Positions 18,534 through 27,413 of a stretch of 49,992 nt of DNA are shown here, piece after piece. A program made the translations under genes and the position numbers. Location: assembly GCA_012799645.1 (NCBI GenBank), contig JAAZKV010000023.1, positions 1 through 49,992 of the forward strand. The letters are read 5' to 3'. Within the stretch, counting starts at the first letter, position 1; every line of letters begins with the position of its first letter. This DNA is from Candidatus Iainarchaeum sp. Lineage in GTDB: Archaea; Iainarchaeota; Iainarchaeia; Iainarchaeales; JAAZKV01. Under the pieces are notes generated by a model. That model saw only the letters and a list, made by a program, of their open reading frames with translations, had not been told where the DNA came from and did no database searches.

Positions 18534-20582
18534 TTACATTTTTTCTGTTAAATTGTTTATTAGTTCGGTGAAATTTTTTTCAAACTTTGTTAATTCCTCT
18601 ATCTTAGCATCAATAGTAAGCATTTTTTGAGTAATCAATTGATCAAGATCAACATTCTTTTTATTTATTTCTTCAATAGCAACATTAATTTGAGTAATAT
18701 TATCTTTCATTGTTTCAATAAATTGTTTTTTGAAATCATCAAGCACTTTTACTTTTTGAACCAAAAGATCAGGATTGATTTCGGTCTCGATAACTTTTAA
18801 TTTATTTAAACGTATTTCTAAATCATCCACAAGATCATCAGTTTTTTGTAATGTTAAGGTTTCAATTTTTCTTTCAGCTTGTTCAATCATCCCATCAGCA
18901 ATATTTTTTTGCAACTCAAGAGTCCTATTAACTCTTTCATCAAGATCTTTTAATTGTTTTCCAGCATTATCCAAAAATGCTTGAGCTTGTGATTTGCTTT
19001 TTATTAACTCTGAATTCATTTCAACAAGTAATTGTGCTTTTGTTCTTCTTGCCTCTTCAAGCATTTGTTTAATTTGTTCAAGGTAAGCTTTTTGTTCAGA
19101 TTTTGCGAGTTCAAGCGCTGCCAAATTTTCTGACAATTGTTTATTTGATTGTTTTAGCTCCGCGATTTTTGAATCAATAATAAAAGAAATTTCTTTTTGT
19201 TTATCTTCAAGAGCGGCCCTATTACTCGCAATCAATAATTCTTTTTGAGAATCAAGCAACACCCTTAATTGAGCAACTTCTTTTTTTACCGAAGCATCCA
19301 CTTTTTCTGAAATGTTTGAATCAACTTCTTCTTTCAATTTTTTCATTTCATTAAACTTAGCATTAACTGCAACAACGATTCCTTTCCTCCACAAAGAATC
19401 CATTTCACTTGAAACTGATTGTGAAACCCCTTCTCTTTTTTGGAAAGAAGAATAATTACTTGGTGAACTAGTTAAATCCATTGATCTTGTTTTTTGTGAA
19501 AGATTTCGTAAAGATTCATCAAGTTTACTTGTACTTGAAGAAATTGAAGAAGTTGAAGATGAAGAAGATGCGGAGTGAGAAGTTGAAGGAGAAATATGAA
19601 TTGAAGAAGTTGAAGAAGATAGGTTTGATGAAGAAGTGGTTTGAGAAGATGTAGGGGTTTGAAGAGGTTGGGGAGTTTCTTTTTTTGTTGAAGAAATTGG
19701 AACTTTATTTTCACTCACCAAATTTTCTTTTTCCACAAACTTATTTTTTATAAATTTTGATTGAATTTCATCAATTAATTCAGAATTTGAATCACCAACA
19801 GAACTATCATCAGAAACATTATCAGAACTATTAGCAGAACTATCATCAGATACAACTTTAACATCTTTTTGAACATCTTTTTGAACATCTATCACATTAT
19901 CAGAAACACTAACAGCACCAACACGAGTATTAGAACTATTGTCAGAACTAACATCAGAACTATTAACAGAACTAACATCAGAACTATTAACAGAACTAAC
20001 ATCAGAACTGCTATTTGTATTAGCACTATTAACATCAGTGTGGGTAGATCCTACTTGATCAACATCAGTTATTTCTTCTATTTCATCACTAGCGTTTGGA
20101 TCAACTGAATCTTCAATTTCCTCATCAACTTCGCCACTATCCAAAACTCCTACTTCTTTATCTGATCCAGTGTCATCATCTTCATTCTTAATTGGTTGGT
20201 AATCATCAACATTTGTTTTTTCTTTTAACTCATCTTCAAAAATTGATTTTACATTAGGAGCAGAACTTGTTTGAGGAGTTGTTTGAGAACCTTTTGATTT
20301 TTCTTCATTTGTAATATTTAATTGATTAACAACTTGTTCGTCCATGCTTAGTTTTGATGAAACCTCATTATAAATAGCTGAAGATTTTTTTTCTTCCTCA
20401 ACCGGTTTTTGTCCATTGTTTGCCTCTTCTGCTAAAGATTCTTTCGCTTTTTTTATTAACTCCATTGAATCTTCTTTAGAAATTCCAACCCCGCCCAATT
20501 CCACAATTATTTCTTCGTCAGAAACTTTCAAAATTAAAAGTTTTTTTATTGAATCAACAACAAAAGCAATTTTATCATCCAT
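18534..20582 (-). CDS. Large coiled-coil protein with N-terminal helical domain and Ser/Asp/Asn/Thr-rich low-complexity middle
   Basis: 682-aa ORF; own TATA-like element upstream (about 20716-20740); internal SSDVSSVN repeats. Confidence 0.85.
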   Translation of the reverse strand: MDDKIAFVVDSIKKLLILKVSDEEIIVELGGVGISKEDSMELIKKAKESLAEEANNGQKPVEEEKKSSAIYNEVSSKLSMDEQVVNQLNITNEEKSKGSQTTPQTSSAPNVKSIFEDELKEKTNVDDYQPIKNEDDDTGSDKEVGVLDSGEVDEEIEDSVDPNASDEIEEITDVDQVGSTHTDVNSANTNSSSDVSSVNSSDVSSVNSSDVSSDNSSNTRVGAVSVSDNVIDVQKDVQKDVKVVSDDSSANSSDNVSDDSSVGDSNSELIDEIQSKFIKNKFVEKENLVSENKVPISSTKKETPQPLQTPTSSQTTSSSNLSSSTSSIHISPSTSHSASSSSSTSSISSSTSKLDESLRNLSQKTRSMDLTSSPSNYSSFQKREGVSQSVSSEMDSLWRKGIVVAVNAKFNEMKKLKEEVDSNISEKVDASVKKEVAQLRVLLDSQKELLIASNRAALEDKQKEISFIIDSKIAELKQSNKQLSENLAALELAKSEQKAYLEQIKQMLEEARRTKAQLLVEMNSELIKSKSQAQAFLDNAGKQLKDLDERVNRTLELQKNIADGMIEQAERKIETLTLQKTDDLVDDLEIRLNKLKVIETEINPDLLVQKVKVLDDFKKQFIETMKDNITQINVAIEEINKKNVDLDQLITQKMLTIDAKIEELTKFEKNFTELINNLTEKM
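19930..20009. repeat. 24-bp in-frame tandem repeat encoding (SSDVSSVN)n
   Basis: CAGAACTATTAACAGAACTAACAT repeated about 3 times with minor variation. Confidence 0.9.
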
Positions 20583-20785
20583 AATTAACCCAAAACTAAT
20601 TCAAAAAACAATTCAAAAACAATTCAAAACACCAACTAAATTAACCCTCTTCATTTCATTAAATATTGAACAACACCAACAATACATATGCATAATCAAT
20701 GTATAGAAAAAGGAGTTCTTAAATAAAAAGCTTTTGAGTTAGTAAAAACCCAAAAATTACTGAAAAAAACAAAAAAAGGAGTGTT

Positions 20786-21004
20786 TTATGGTGATACCAT
20801 AATTACACTATCCCCTCTTATAAGTAATTTTCCAAAATTTGTTTTTAACTCACCATCAACTAGTTGATTAGCGTTTTCTAAATTCAAGTTCATATGAACA
20901 TCAAATGCTTTTAGTGTCCCTCTCACTTGTTGATTCCCTTTAAGCACAACAATTACTTCCTTGTTCAAAGCATTGTTCAACAAATCAAATGGTCTATTAC
21001 TCAT
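20786..21004 (-). CDS. LSm / Sm-like RNA-binding protein (ORF track start 21013)
   Basis: RPFDLLNNALNKEVIVVLKGNQQVRGTLKAFDVHMNLNLENA, LLIRGDSVIMVSP; SD GAGGTG overlaps the upstream minD stop. Confidence 0.95.
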   Translation of the reverse strand: MSNRPFDLLNNALNKEVIVVLKGNQQVRGTLKAFDVHMNLNLENANQLVDGELKTNFGKLLIRGDSVIMVSP

Positions 21005-21009
21005 ATTTA

Positions 21010-21792
21010 TCACCTCTTGCTAAAAAAAGAAAACAATTTAGCAAAAAATCCTTTTTTTTCTGTTGGGGTATCAGCCACTTTAATTCCGGTTAATCTTGAA
21101 GCAATTTTTTGTATTTCTACTGAAGCTGGTGAATCAGGTTTCCTTATAATTACCGGAGCAATCTTTTGTTGCATAAAACTCTTTCTAACCTCTGCATCAA
21201 AAGGAACTAAACCAAAAACAGGAAGCTCCAAAATACCGGAAATTTCTTGTCTTGATATTTCTCCCTTTTCATTCATTACAAAATTAACAACAACCCCAAT
21301 CACTTTACTATTCAATCGTTGAGCAACAATTTTTGTTTTCAACGCATCAGCAATTGCTGGAGAAGTAGGCATTGTTACTAAAAGTGTTTCTTGCGAAGCA
21401 CTCAACGCTGATAAAACATTTTTTTCAATACCTGCCGCAGCATCAAGTAAAATAAAATCATACTTTTCATTTAATTGAGAAATAATACTCGCCATCCGCT
21501 CACTATCAACCCTCTTATAATTATCAAGACTTAATCCTGAAGGAATAAATTGAACCCCTTCCGGTCCATCATAAATAGCATCAAACACTTGAGCTTCACC
21601 TAATAAAACATCATGAAGAGTGATTGGAGAGGATTGCATTCCTAAAATTAAAGACAAATTCGCCATCGCAACATCAGCATCAATTAGTAAAACTTTTTTG
21701 CCTAACTTTGATAAAGCCACTCCAAGATTTGCAGTAATAGTTGTTTTACCAGTACCGCCCTTCCCTGAAGCAATTGTTATAACTCTAGCCAT
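21010..21792 (-). CDS. minD: MinD/ParA-like deviant Walker A ATPase
   Basis: MARVITIASGKGGTGKTTITANLG, VLLIDADVAMANLSLILG, FILLDAAAGIEKNVLSAL. Confidence 0.95.
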   Translation of the reverse strand: MARVITIASGKGGTGKTTITANLGVALSKLGKKVLLIDADVAMANLSLILGMQSSPITLHDVLLGEAQVFDAIYDGPEGVQFIPSGLSLDNYKRVDSERMASIISQLNEKYDFILLDAAAGIEKNVLSALSASQETLLVTMPTSPAIADALKTKIVAQRLNSKVIGVVVNFVMNEKGEISRQEISGILELPVFGLVPFDAEVRKSFMQQKIAPVIIRKPDSPASVEIQKIASRLTGIKVADTPTEKKGFFAKLFSFFSKR

Positions 21793-21823
21793 AAAAATCA
21801 ATCCAAAAAACCTGCACTCCTAA

Positions 21824-22303
21824 CTATCTAGCCACCTGTTCTGCTTTTTTTTTATATAAAGAATTTTCGCTCATAAAAGAACTTAAATCTACTGCTAGTG
21901 CTTTAAGTTCAATATTTGACAACTCACTACCGGCTTTTACAATAAAAATTTTTTTATTATAAGGCATAACCATAAACCAACCATCCTCTTTTTTTACCAT
22001 CAAAACCTCGCTTGAAGGAAGTTCTCCTTTTATATAAGAAAACATTGCTGCTCCAATCAAACCCTCATTAATTCCATCCCCTTCACTTGACACCACTACA
22101 GAACCATCCATATTGGTTACCAAAAAAGCATCAACTAAATGTTTTCTTTTCAAAATCATTAAATTTTCTTCAAAATTATTAGAAAAAATATAATTGTGTT
22201 TTGATAAAAAATCTTGTAAAAAATCCACTTGATCTTGAGGCTTTTGTGTAGTATCAACATCAAGTACTTTATAGGCAAAACGTTTCAAAAAATTCCTAAC
22301 CAT
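21824..22303 (-). CDS. Roadblock/LC7-like protein
   Basis: HLVDAFLVTNMDGSVVVSSEGDGINEGLIGAAMFSYIKGEL resembles a Roadblock-like fold. Confidence 0.6.
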   Translation of the reverse strand: MVRNFLKRFAYKVLDVDTTQKPQDQVDFLQDFLSKHNYIFSNNFEENLMILKRKHLVDAFLVTNMDGSVVVSSEGDGINEGLIGAAMFSYIKGELPSSEVLMVKKEDGWFMVMPYNKKIFIVKAGSELSNIELKALAVDLSSFMSENSLYKKKAEQVAR

Positions 22304-22363
22304 AAAAATCACAAAAAAATAATGATCAAAAAATAATTAAAAAAACAAACACAAAAATAAAAA

Positions 22364-22828
22364 TTATTTTAATTCACCCAAACCATATTTATCCAAATCA
22401 AGTTCACTTTCTACAACTTCTTCCACAAATTGTGGTTCATACACATCAGGAATCATCTTTGGAATATCTTTTAAAGGTATTTTGTTAACCAAAAGCAATT
22501 TATCATCAAACGCGGTAACAAGATCAACCTGACTTCTACTCAACTCAATCAAATGAAAAAAACCATTCCCTCTTGATTGTTTTAAAAAATAATTAAAAGC
22601 ATCATCACCCTTAATTAATTTTTTTACTGACATACACTCAACACAACAAGCATAAACCTCTCCAACTCTAAAAAACAAAACCCCTTCTTCAACAAAATTA
22701 CCCAAAACAGAAACAATAACATAACCATTAAATTTTTTTTGATCACACTGTTCAAGTAAATCCACTAACGATAATGGCATCGCTCCTTTTGAAACAACTT
22801 TACCAACAGGAAAATTCATTAACAACAC
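22364..22828 (-). CDS. DUF2226 / PATAN-like protein
   Basis: Pattern with LVDLLEQCDQKKFNGYVIVSVLGNFVEEGVLFFRVGEVYACCVEC resembles DUF2226. Confidence 0.6.
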   Translation of the reverse strand: MLLMNFPVGKVVSKGAMPLSLVDLLEQCDQKKFNGYVIVSVLGNFVEEGVLFFRVGEVYACCVECMSVKKLIKGDDAFNYFLKQSRGNGFFHLIELSRSQVDLVTAFDDKLLLVNKIPLKDIPKMIPDVYEPQFVEEVVESELDLDKYGLGELK

Positions 22829-22911
22829 CTAACAAAACAAAAAACAAAAAACAAAAAAACATTTTACCAAAACTACTCCAACAAATACTTTTTCAAAACA
22901 ATTTCAATTAA

Positions 22912-23472
22912 TTATTTTTTCACTTCTTTTTTATCCTCTTTTTTTTCTTCTTTTTTCTCCTCATTTTTTTCTTTCTTGGTTTCTGCAACCTCGCTTTTTT
23001 TTGGTTTCAAAAAAACAATCTTATCAGCAGTATTTTTTAGTGCAGCAGCACTCATCTCTTCAGCCATTATAGCAACAGTTTCTTTACCCCTATTTTTTGC
23101 TTTAATCAAAGCTGGTAAAAAATCACTATCACGAGTAGCAAAAACCATTACATCAACTGTTTTATTAAAAACTGTTTCTGTCGCGTCACAAGCCATCGCA
23201 ACATCAACATCAGTAGTGGTAATAATTGGTTCAAACCCTTGATTTACAACCGCCTCAACTAATTTATTAGAAGCAAATTGATTCAAATACACCCTGCCAA
23301 TTTTTATTGAACCAAATTTTAGCGCTTCCTTTTTTATCATCTCAAGATCAATCCCGAATTCCTTTCTCAACAAATTAGGACCATCAACAAAAACAGCTAA
23401 AGATTTTTCTTGCAAAACAGCTTTAGGAAAAAAACTCTTTAATTTATTAAACACATTCGCTTTACTACCCAC
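22912..23472 (-). CDS. NYN-domain (LabA/DUF88-like) putative RNase; ORF track start 23559
   Basis: AVFVDGPNLLRKEFG, DVDVAMACDA, VMVFATRDSDFLPALIKAKNRGKETVAI; TATA (CTTTATATTC, minus) near 23503-23514 favours GTG start at 23472. Confidence 0.88.
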   Translation of the reverse strand: MGSKANVFNKLKSFFPKAVLQEKSLAVFVDGPNLLRKEFGIDLEMIKKEALKFGSIKIGRVYLNQFASNKLVEAVVNQGFEPIITTTDVDVAMACDATETVFNKTVDVMVFATRDSDFLPALIKAKNRGKETVAIMAEEMSAAALKNTADKIVFLKPKKSEVAETKKEKNEEKKEEKKEDKKEVKK

Positions 23473-23544
23473 AAAAAACACCAATATAATATATTTGAAA
23501 AGAGAATATAAAGGTTTTACTAACAAAAAAACTTGAAAAAAGTA

Positions 23545-23555
23545 GCTTTTTAAAC
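23545..23555 (+). promoter_or_regulatory. TATA-like promoter element GCTTTTTAAAC of the aIF5A gene
   Basis: Same GCTTTTTAA(A/G) core as at 41599 and 35840. Confidence 0.5.
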
Positions 23556-23594
23556 CCAACTAAGGATTAATCAATTCAATAATGGTGAATAAAA

Positions 23595-23987
23595 ATGGCT
23601 GATGAGAAAAAATTTGACCAAGCGGGATCATTAAAACCAGGCCACTTAGTGCTAATTGATGGAGAAGTGTGCCAAGTAAAAAGTGTTGAAAAATCAAAAC
23701 CGGGAAAACACGGAGCAGCAAAAGCAAGAGTAACAGCATTCAATATTTTTACTGGACAAAAAAGAGGATTACTAAAAGGAACTGATGCGGAAGTAGAAAT
23801 ACCAATAGTCCCAAAAGAAATAGCACAAATAGTTGCAATAATGGGTGACACCATCCAAATAATGGATACCACTTCATACGAAACACTAGATGCTCCAAAA
23901 AACGAAGAAGTAACCGGACTAAAATCAGGAGATCTTGTAGAATACCAAAAATACGGGACAAGCGTAAAAATTGTTAGAAGAAGATAA
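23595..23987 (+). CDS. eif5a: Translation initiation factor aIF5A
   Basis: KSVEKSKPGKHGAAKARVTAFNIFTGQKR hypusination loop. Confidence 0.97.
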   Translation: MADEKKFDQAGSLKPGHLVLIDGEVCQVKSVEKSKPGKHGAAKARVTAFNIFTGQKRGLLKGTDAEVEIPIVPKEIAQIVAIMGDTIQIMDTTSYETLDAPKNEEVTGLKSGDLVEYQKYGTSVKIVRRR

Positions 23988-24239
23988 TTAAGGCCAAGCA
24001 CAAACTAATAAAAACCAACAATTCCAACACAAAAACACTCAAAAAAAACTAATACTCGAAAAAAATTCAACCCAACGCCAAAAAAACCAATACTCAACAA
24101 AACTAACAATTCAAAACAACTAACATCACAAAAAACCATCAACAAAAAAAACTAATAACTTAAACAAAACTAATTTATAAAAATTATCAAAACAAAAAAA
24201 TAAGAAAATATTAAAAAGAATAAAAAACAAACAACTAAT

Positions 24240-24944
24240 ATGCCAACTAATATGTCAAAACTAAAAAACTTTCCAAAAAATCTTTCCAAAAAAATAATTA
24301 TTGGACTTACTGGGAGAAATGATAGTGAAGTTATTGAAAAAATAAAAAACGCTGACAAATTAAAAATAAAAGAAGCGGGATTATTTTTAGAAATGCTCAA
24401 ACCAAACCAAAGACAAAATGTTTATGAAGAATTAGAAAAATCAAAAATAAAAAAAATCCCACTAATACACGTAAGAGATGATATGGTAAAAAAAGAATTT
24501 GATTACTTGGAAAAAAAATACTCTCCAAAATATTATACAATACATGAAAGTACTTTCAACCACTTGCACAAATGGAAAAATTATCAACAAAAATTATTTT
24601 TAGAAATGAATTATGATAACCACATAGAAAAAAATGTGAAAGTTGAAAAAATTGGCGGGTTTTGCATTGATTTATCTCATCTAAAAGCAGCACAAGAACG
24701 AAACGCTAAAGAATATGAATACACAATAAAACAAATAAAAAAAACAAAAAATCTTTGCAACCACCTAAATGGATATGATGAAATTGAGAAAAGAGATATA
24801 CACACCATAAAAAGTGAAAAAGAATTTAATTACTTAAAAGAACTACCAAAAATTGTTTTTGGCGAAAAAATCGCTCTTGAAATGTTCAACCCAATAGAAG
24901 AACAAATCAAATACAAAAAATACTTAATTAAACTACTCACCTAA
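24240..24944 (+). CDS. Putative TIM-barrel (xylose isomerase-like) protein
   Basis: GGFCIDLSHLKAA, CNHLNGYDEIEKRDIHTIKS; no close family recognised. Confidence 0.55.
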   Translation: MPTNMSKLKNFPKNLSKKIIIGLTGRNDSEVIEKIKNADKLKIKEAGLFLEMLKPNQRQNVYEELEKSKIKKIPLIHVRDDMVKKEFDYLEKKYSPKYYTIHESTFNHLHKWKNYQQKLFLEMNYDNHIEKNVKVEKIGGFCIDLSHLKAAQERNAKEYEYTIKQIKKTKNLCNHLNGYDEIEKRDIHTIKSEKEFNYLKELPKIVFGEKIALEMFNPIEEQIKYKKYLIKLLT

Positions 24945-24982
24945 ACGAAACAATAAATAAACCTACTAAACACAACCATAAT

Positions 24983-25657
24983 ATGAAAAATACTGCAAAA
25001 ACAAAAACAAACAAAAAAACAAATCCAAACAAAACAAAAAAACAAAAAGCACTATTGTTACTCTCAGGAGGATTTGATAGTCCAGTAGCAGGAAAACTGT
25101 TAGAAAACAAATTTCAATTAAGCGCAATACATTTTTCTCAAACACCATTCACTGATAATAGTGCAGAAGAAAAAGCGAAAAAAATATGCAAACTATTGGG
25201 AATACCAAAACTAATAATTATTGATGCTGGAGAAACACTACACGAAATCGCTAAAAGCACCTACCCCGAATTTTATTTTGTACTAATGAAAAGATACTTT
25301 ATGCAAGTGAGTGAAATAATTGCGGAAAAAGAAAAATGCGAATACCTAATCACAGGAGAAAGCATAGGACAAGTTAGTTCCCAAACAGCAAGCAACTTAA
25401 TGAACATAAATTTATCCACAAAAATAGAAATACTACGCCCACTATTTTTTTATACCAAACAAGAAATAATTGACAAAAGCAAAGAATTTGGATTCCACGA
25501 AATTTCAAAAGGGCCAGAAACTTGTGATGCACTAGCACACGGAAAAGTAAAAACCAAAAGCAAAATTAGTGACATAATGCGCGAAGAAAAAAAATGCAAA
25601 ATGGAACAAAAAATAAAACAATCATTGAAAAAAATAAGAACAGAAAAAATAAATTAA
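24983..25657 (+). CDS. thiI: Stand-alone ThiI PP-loop catalytic domain (4-thiouridine synthetase), lacking THUMP
   Basis: LLLLSGGFDSPVAGKLL, YLITGESIGQVSSQTASNL, ILRPLFFYTKQEII, GPETCDALAHGKVKTKSK; no N-terminal THUMP. Confidence 0.9.
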   Translation: MKNTAKTKTNKKTNPNKTKKQKALLLLSGGFDSPVAGKLLENKFQLSAIHFSQTPFTDNSAEEKAKKICKLLGIPKLIIIDAGETLHEIAKSTYPEFYFVLMKRYFMQVSEIIAEKEKCEYLITGESIGQVSSQTASNLMNINLSTKIEILRPLFFYTKQEIIDKSKEFGFHEISKGPETCDALAHGKVKTKSKISDIMREEKKCKMEQKIKQSLKKIRTEKIN

Positions 25658-25739
25658 AAAAAGAAAATATAAAAAAAATAAAAAAAAAATAAAAGATGAA
25701 TAAAAATTAAATAAAGTGCGGACAAAATTGGTGAAAAAA

Positions 25740-26018
25740 ATGGAACTAAATGATTATGTTGGAAAACCTTGTAGAAGTAAAACCGCTTACGAGTTTTTGC
25801 CAAAAAAATTAACAAAATTGAATTTGGAAAAACTTAAAGAAAAATTAGAAAAAAAAGCAACAATTGAAGTTAATTCAAAATTATTAATAATAATGAAACT
25901 AAACAACCACACAATCTCACTCTTTCCATCAGGGAGAATACTCGTAAGAGGAGAAAGAGACGAAAACAAAGCAAAACAAACCGCTCAAGAAATAATAAAA
26001 ATAATAAAAAAACAATAG
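25740..26018 (+). CDS. Small conserved-looking protein with TBP half-repeat-like motif (ORF track start 25716)
   Basis: NNHTISLFPSGRILVRGERDENKAKQTAQEIIKII; SD GGTGA before ATG 25740. Confidence 0.6.
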   Translation: MELNDYVGKPCRSKTAYEFLPKKLTKLNLEKLKEKLEKKATIEVNSKLLIIMKLNNHTISLFPSGRILVRGERDENKAKQTAQEIIKIIKKQ

Positions 26019-26124
26019 CAAAAAATCAAACAATGATTAATAATATAAAATAAATGCAACAATAACTAATTGTAATTAATTGTAATTAAATATTTTTGAT
26101 TAAAAAAATGGAATAAGGATAATT

Positions 26125-26574
26125 ATGACATACACTAGTACTGAATGTTTGTTTTGCAAATTTGTGAACAAAGAAATTGAAACAAAAATAATTTATGAAA
26201 ATGAATATGTAATGGCTTTTCTTGATATTAACCCTGCTGGAGAATTATCAGGACACACACTTGTAATAACAAAAAAACACTACCAAAACATCCACGATGT
26301 TGATGAAAAAGATTTAGAAGAACTAATAAAAACCGTGAAAAGAATTGCAATTGCTGTGAAAAATGTTAGTGGAGCTGATGGGGTAAACATTTTACAAAAC
26401 AATGAAAAAGCAGCAGGACAATTAGTGCCCCACATCCATTTCCACGTTATTCCAAGAAAAAATGGGGACGGGATTTGGTTTGATACAAAAAGAAGAGCAC
26501 TAAGACCACTAGAACAAGCACAAGTATCTGATTTAATAAGAGAAGAACTAAAAAAACAAACAGGGTTTTTGTAA
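26125..26574 (+). CDS. HIT-family nucleotide hydrolase/transferase
   Basis: CLFCKFVNKEI..., GQLVPHIHFHVIPRK histidine triad. Confidence 0.95.
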   Translation: MTYTSTECLFCKFVNKEIETKIIYENEYVMAFLDINPAGELSGHTLVITKKHYQNIHDVDEKDLEELIKTVKRIAIAVKNVSGADGVNILQNNEKAAGQLVPHIHFHVIPRKNGDGIWFDTKRRALRPLEQAQVSDLIREELKKQTGFL

Positions 26575-26711
26575 CAAAACTAACTCTACAAAAACAAAAA
26601 ATTTACGAAACTAATTCACAAAACTAATTCACAAAACTTACACTCACAAAACTAATTAATGAAATTAAATCCACAAAACCAAATTTCAAAAAACATTAGT
26701 ATTAGATATTT

Positions 26712-27413
26712 TTAGATATTTATTGATAAGTAAGTTAATATTCCACCAATAAAAGCCAATACCGATACTGCAATAATACTATCCGAAGTAATTGTTTTAA
26801 TATCAAGAGAAATCAAAAAGAATAAAGAAAAAGCGAAAAAAATTAAAGCAAGTCCGATCAAAAATAATCTAAAAAAAGAATTCCTGACCTTAATTCCTTT
26901 TAATTTAGTTTCATCCAAATCTTTTTTTATTAAATTAATTGTCTTCTCGTTCTCTTTTGAAGCCAAATGAACTTCCTCATTTAATTTTGCTAATTTTGAA
27001 ACAGAATCATTAATAGAGTCCTGAAATTGTTTTTGTTGAGCAGAGTTAGCTAACTTGGTTTTCAAAAACTCTTCCTCAATTTCTTTTTTCAACAATTCTT
27101 TCTTTTCATCAATCAAATTATCAACAAACCCTGAAAAATCCTTCTTAATAAACTCTGATTGTTCAGCCACGGATTTTTTTACCAAAGCATCAATCTCAGA
27201 TCTTAACAAAGTAAAAGTATCTGCTTGCGCAATCAAAAGCAATCTCTTAGCTTGATCTTGAGAAACACCCAAATTCATTAAAGAAGAAATAATTTCTGAC
27301 TCAGAAGCATTATTTTGAACCATCTCTTGAATAATAGAAATAATACTTGCTTTATCATCAACCTTATTACCACCAATTTTATTTTTAACAACCATAAAAA
27401 TCAAATCCAACAA
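26712..27413 (-). CDS. Membrane protein: N-terminal helical domain, coiled coil and two C-terminal TM helices
   Basis: IISIIQEMVQNNASESEIISSLMNLGVSQDQAKRLLLIAQ, then coiled coil, then two hydrophobic helices; start probably MVVKNK near 27395. Confidence 0.75.
   Translation of the reverse strand: MLDLIFMVVKNKIGGNKVDDKASIISIIQEMVQNNASESEIISSLMNLGVSQDQAKRLLLIAQADTFTLLRSEIDALVKKSVAEQSEFIKKDFSGFVDNLIDEKKELLKKEIEEEFLKTKLANSAQQKQFQDSINDSVSKLAKLNEEVHLASKENEKTINLIKKDLDETKLKGIKVRNSFFRLFLIGLALIFFAFSLFFLISLDIKTITSDSIIAVSVLAFIGGILTYLSINI

Noticed and set aside
23473-23559. N-terminal hydrophobic segment of the NYN protein as a membrane anchor
   Set aside because: A TATA box (about 23503-23514, minus) lies inside the extension, so translation most likely starts at GTG 23472.
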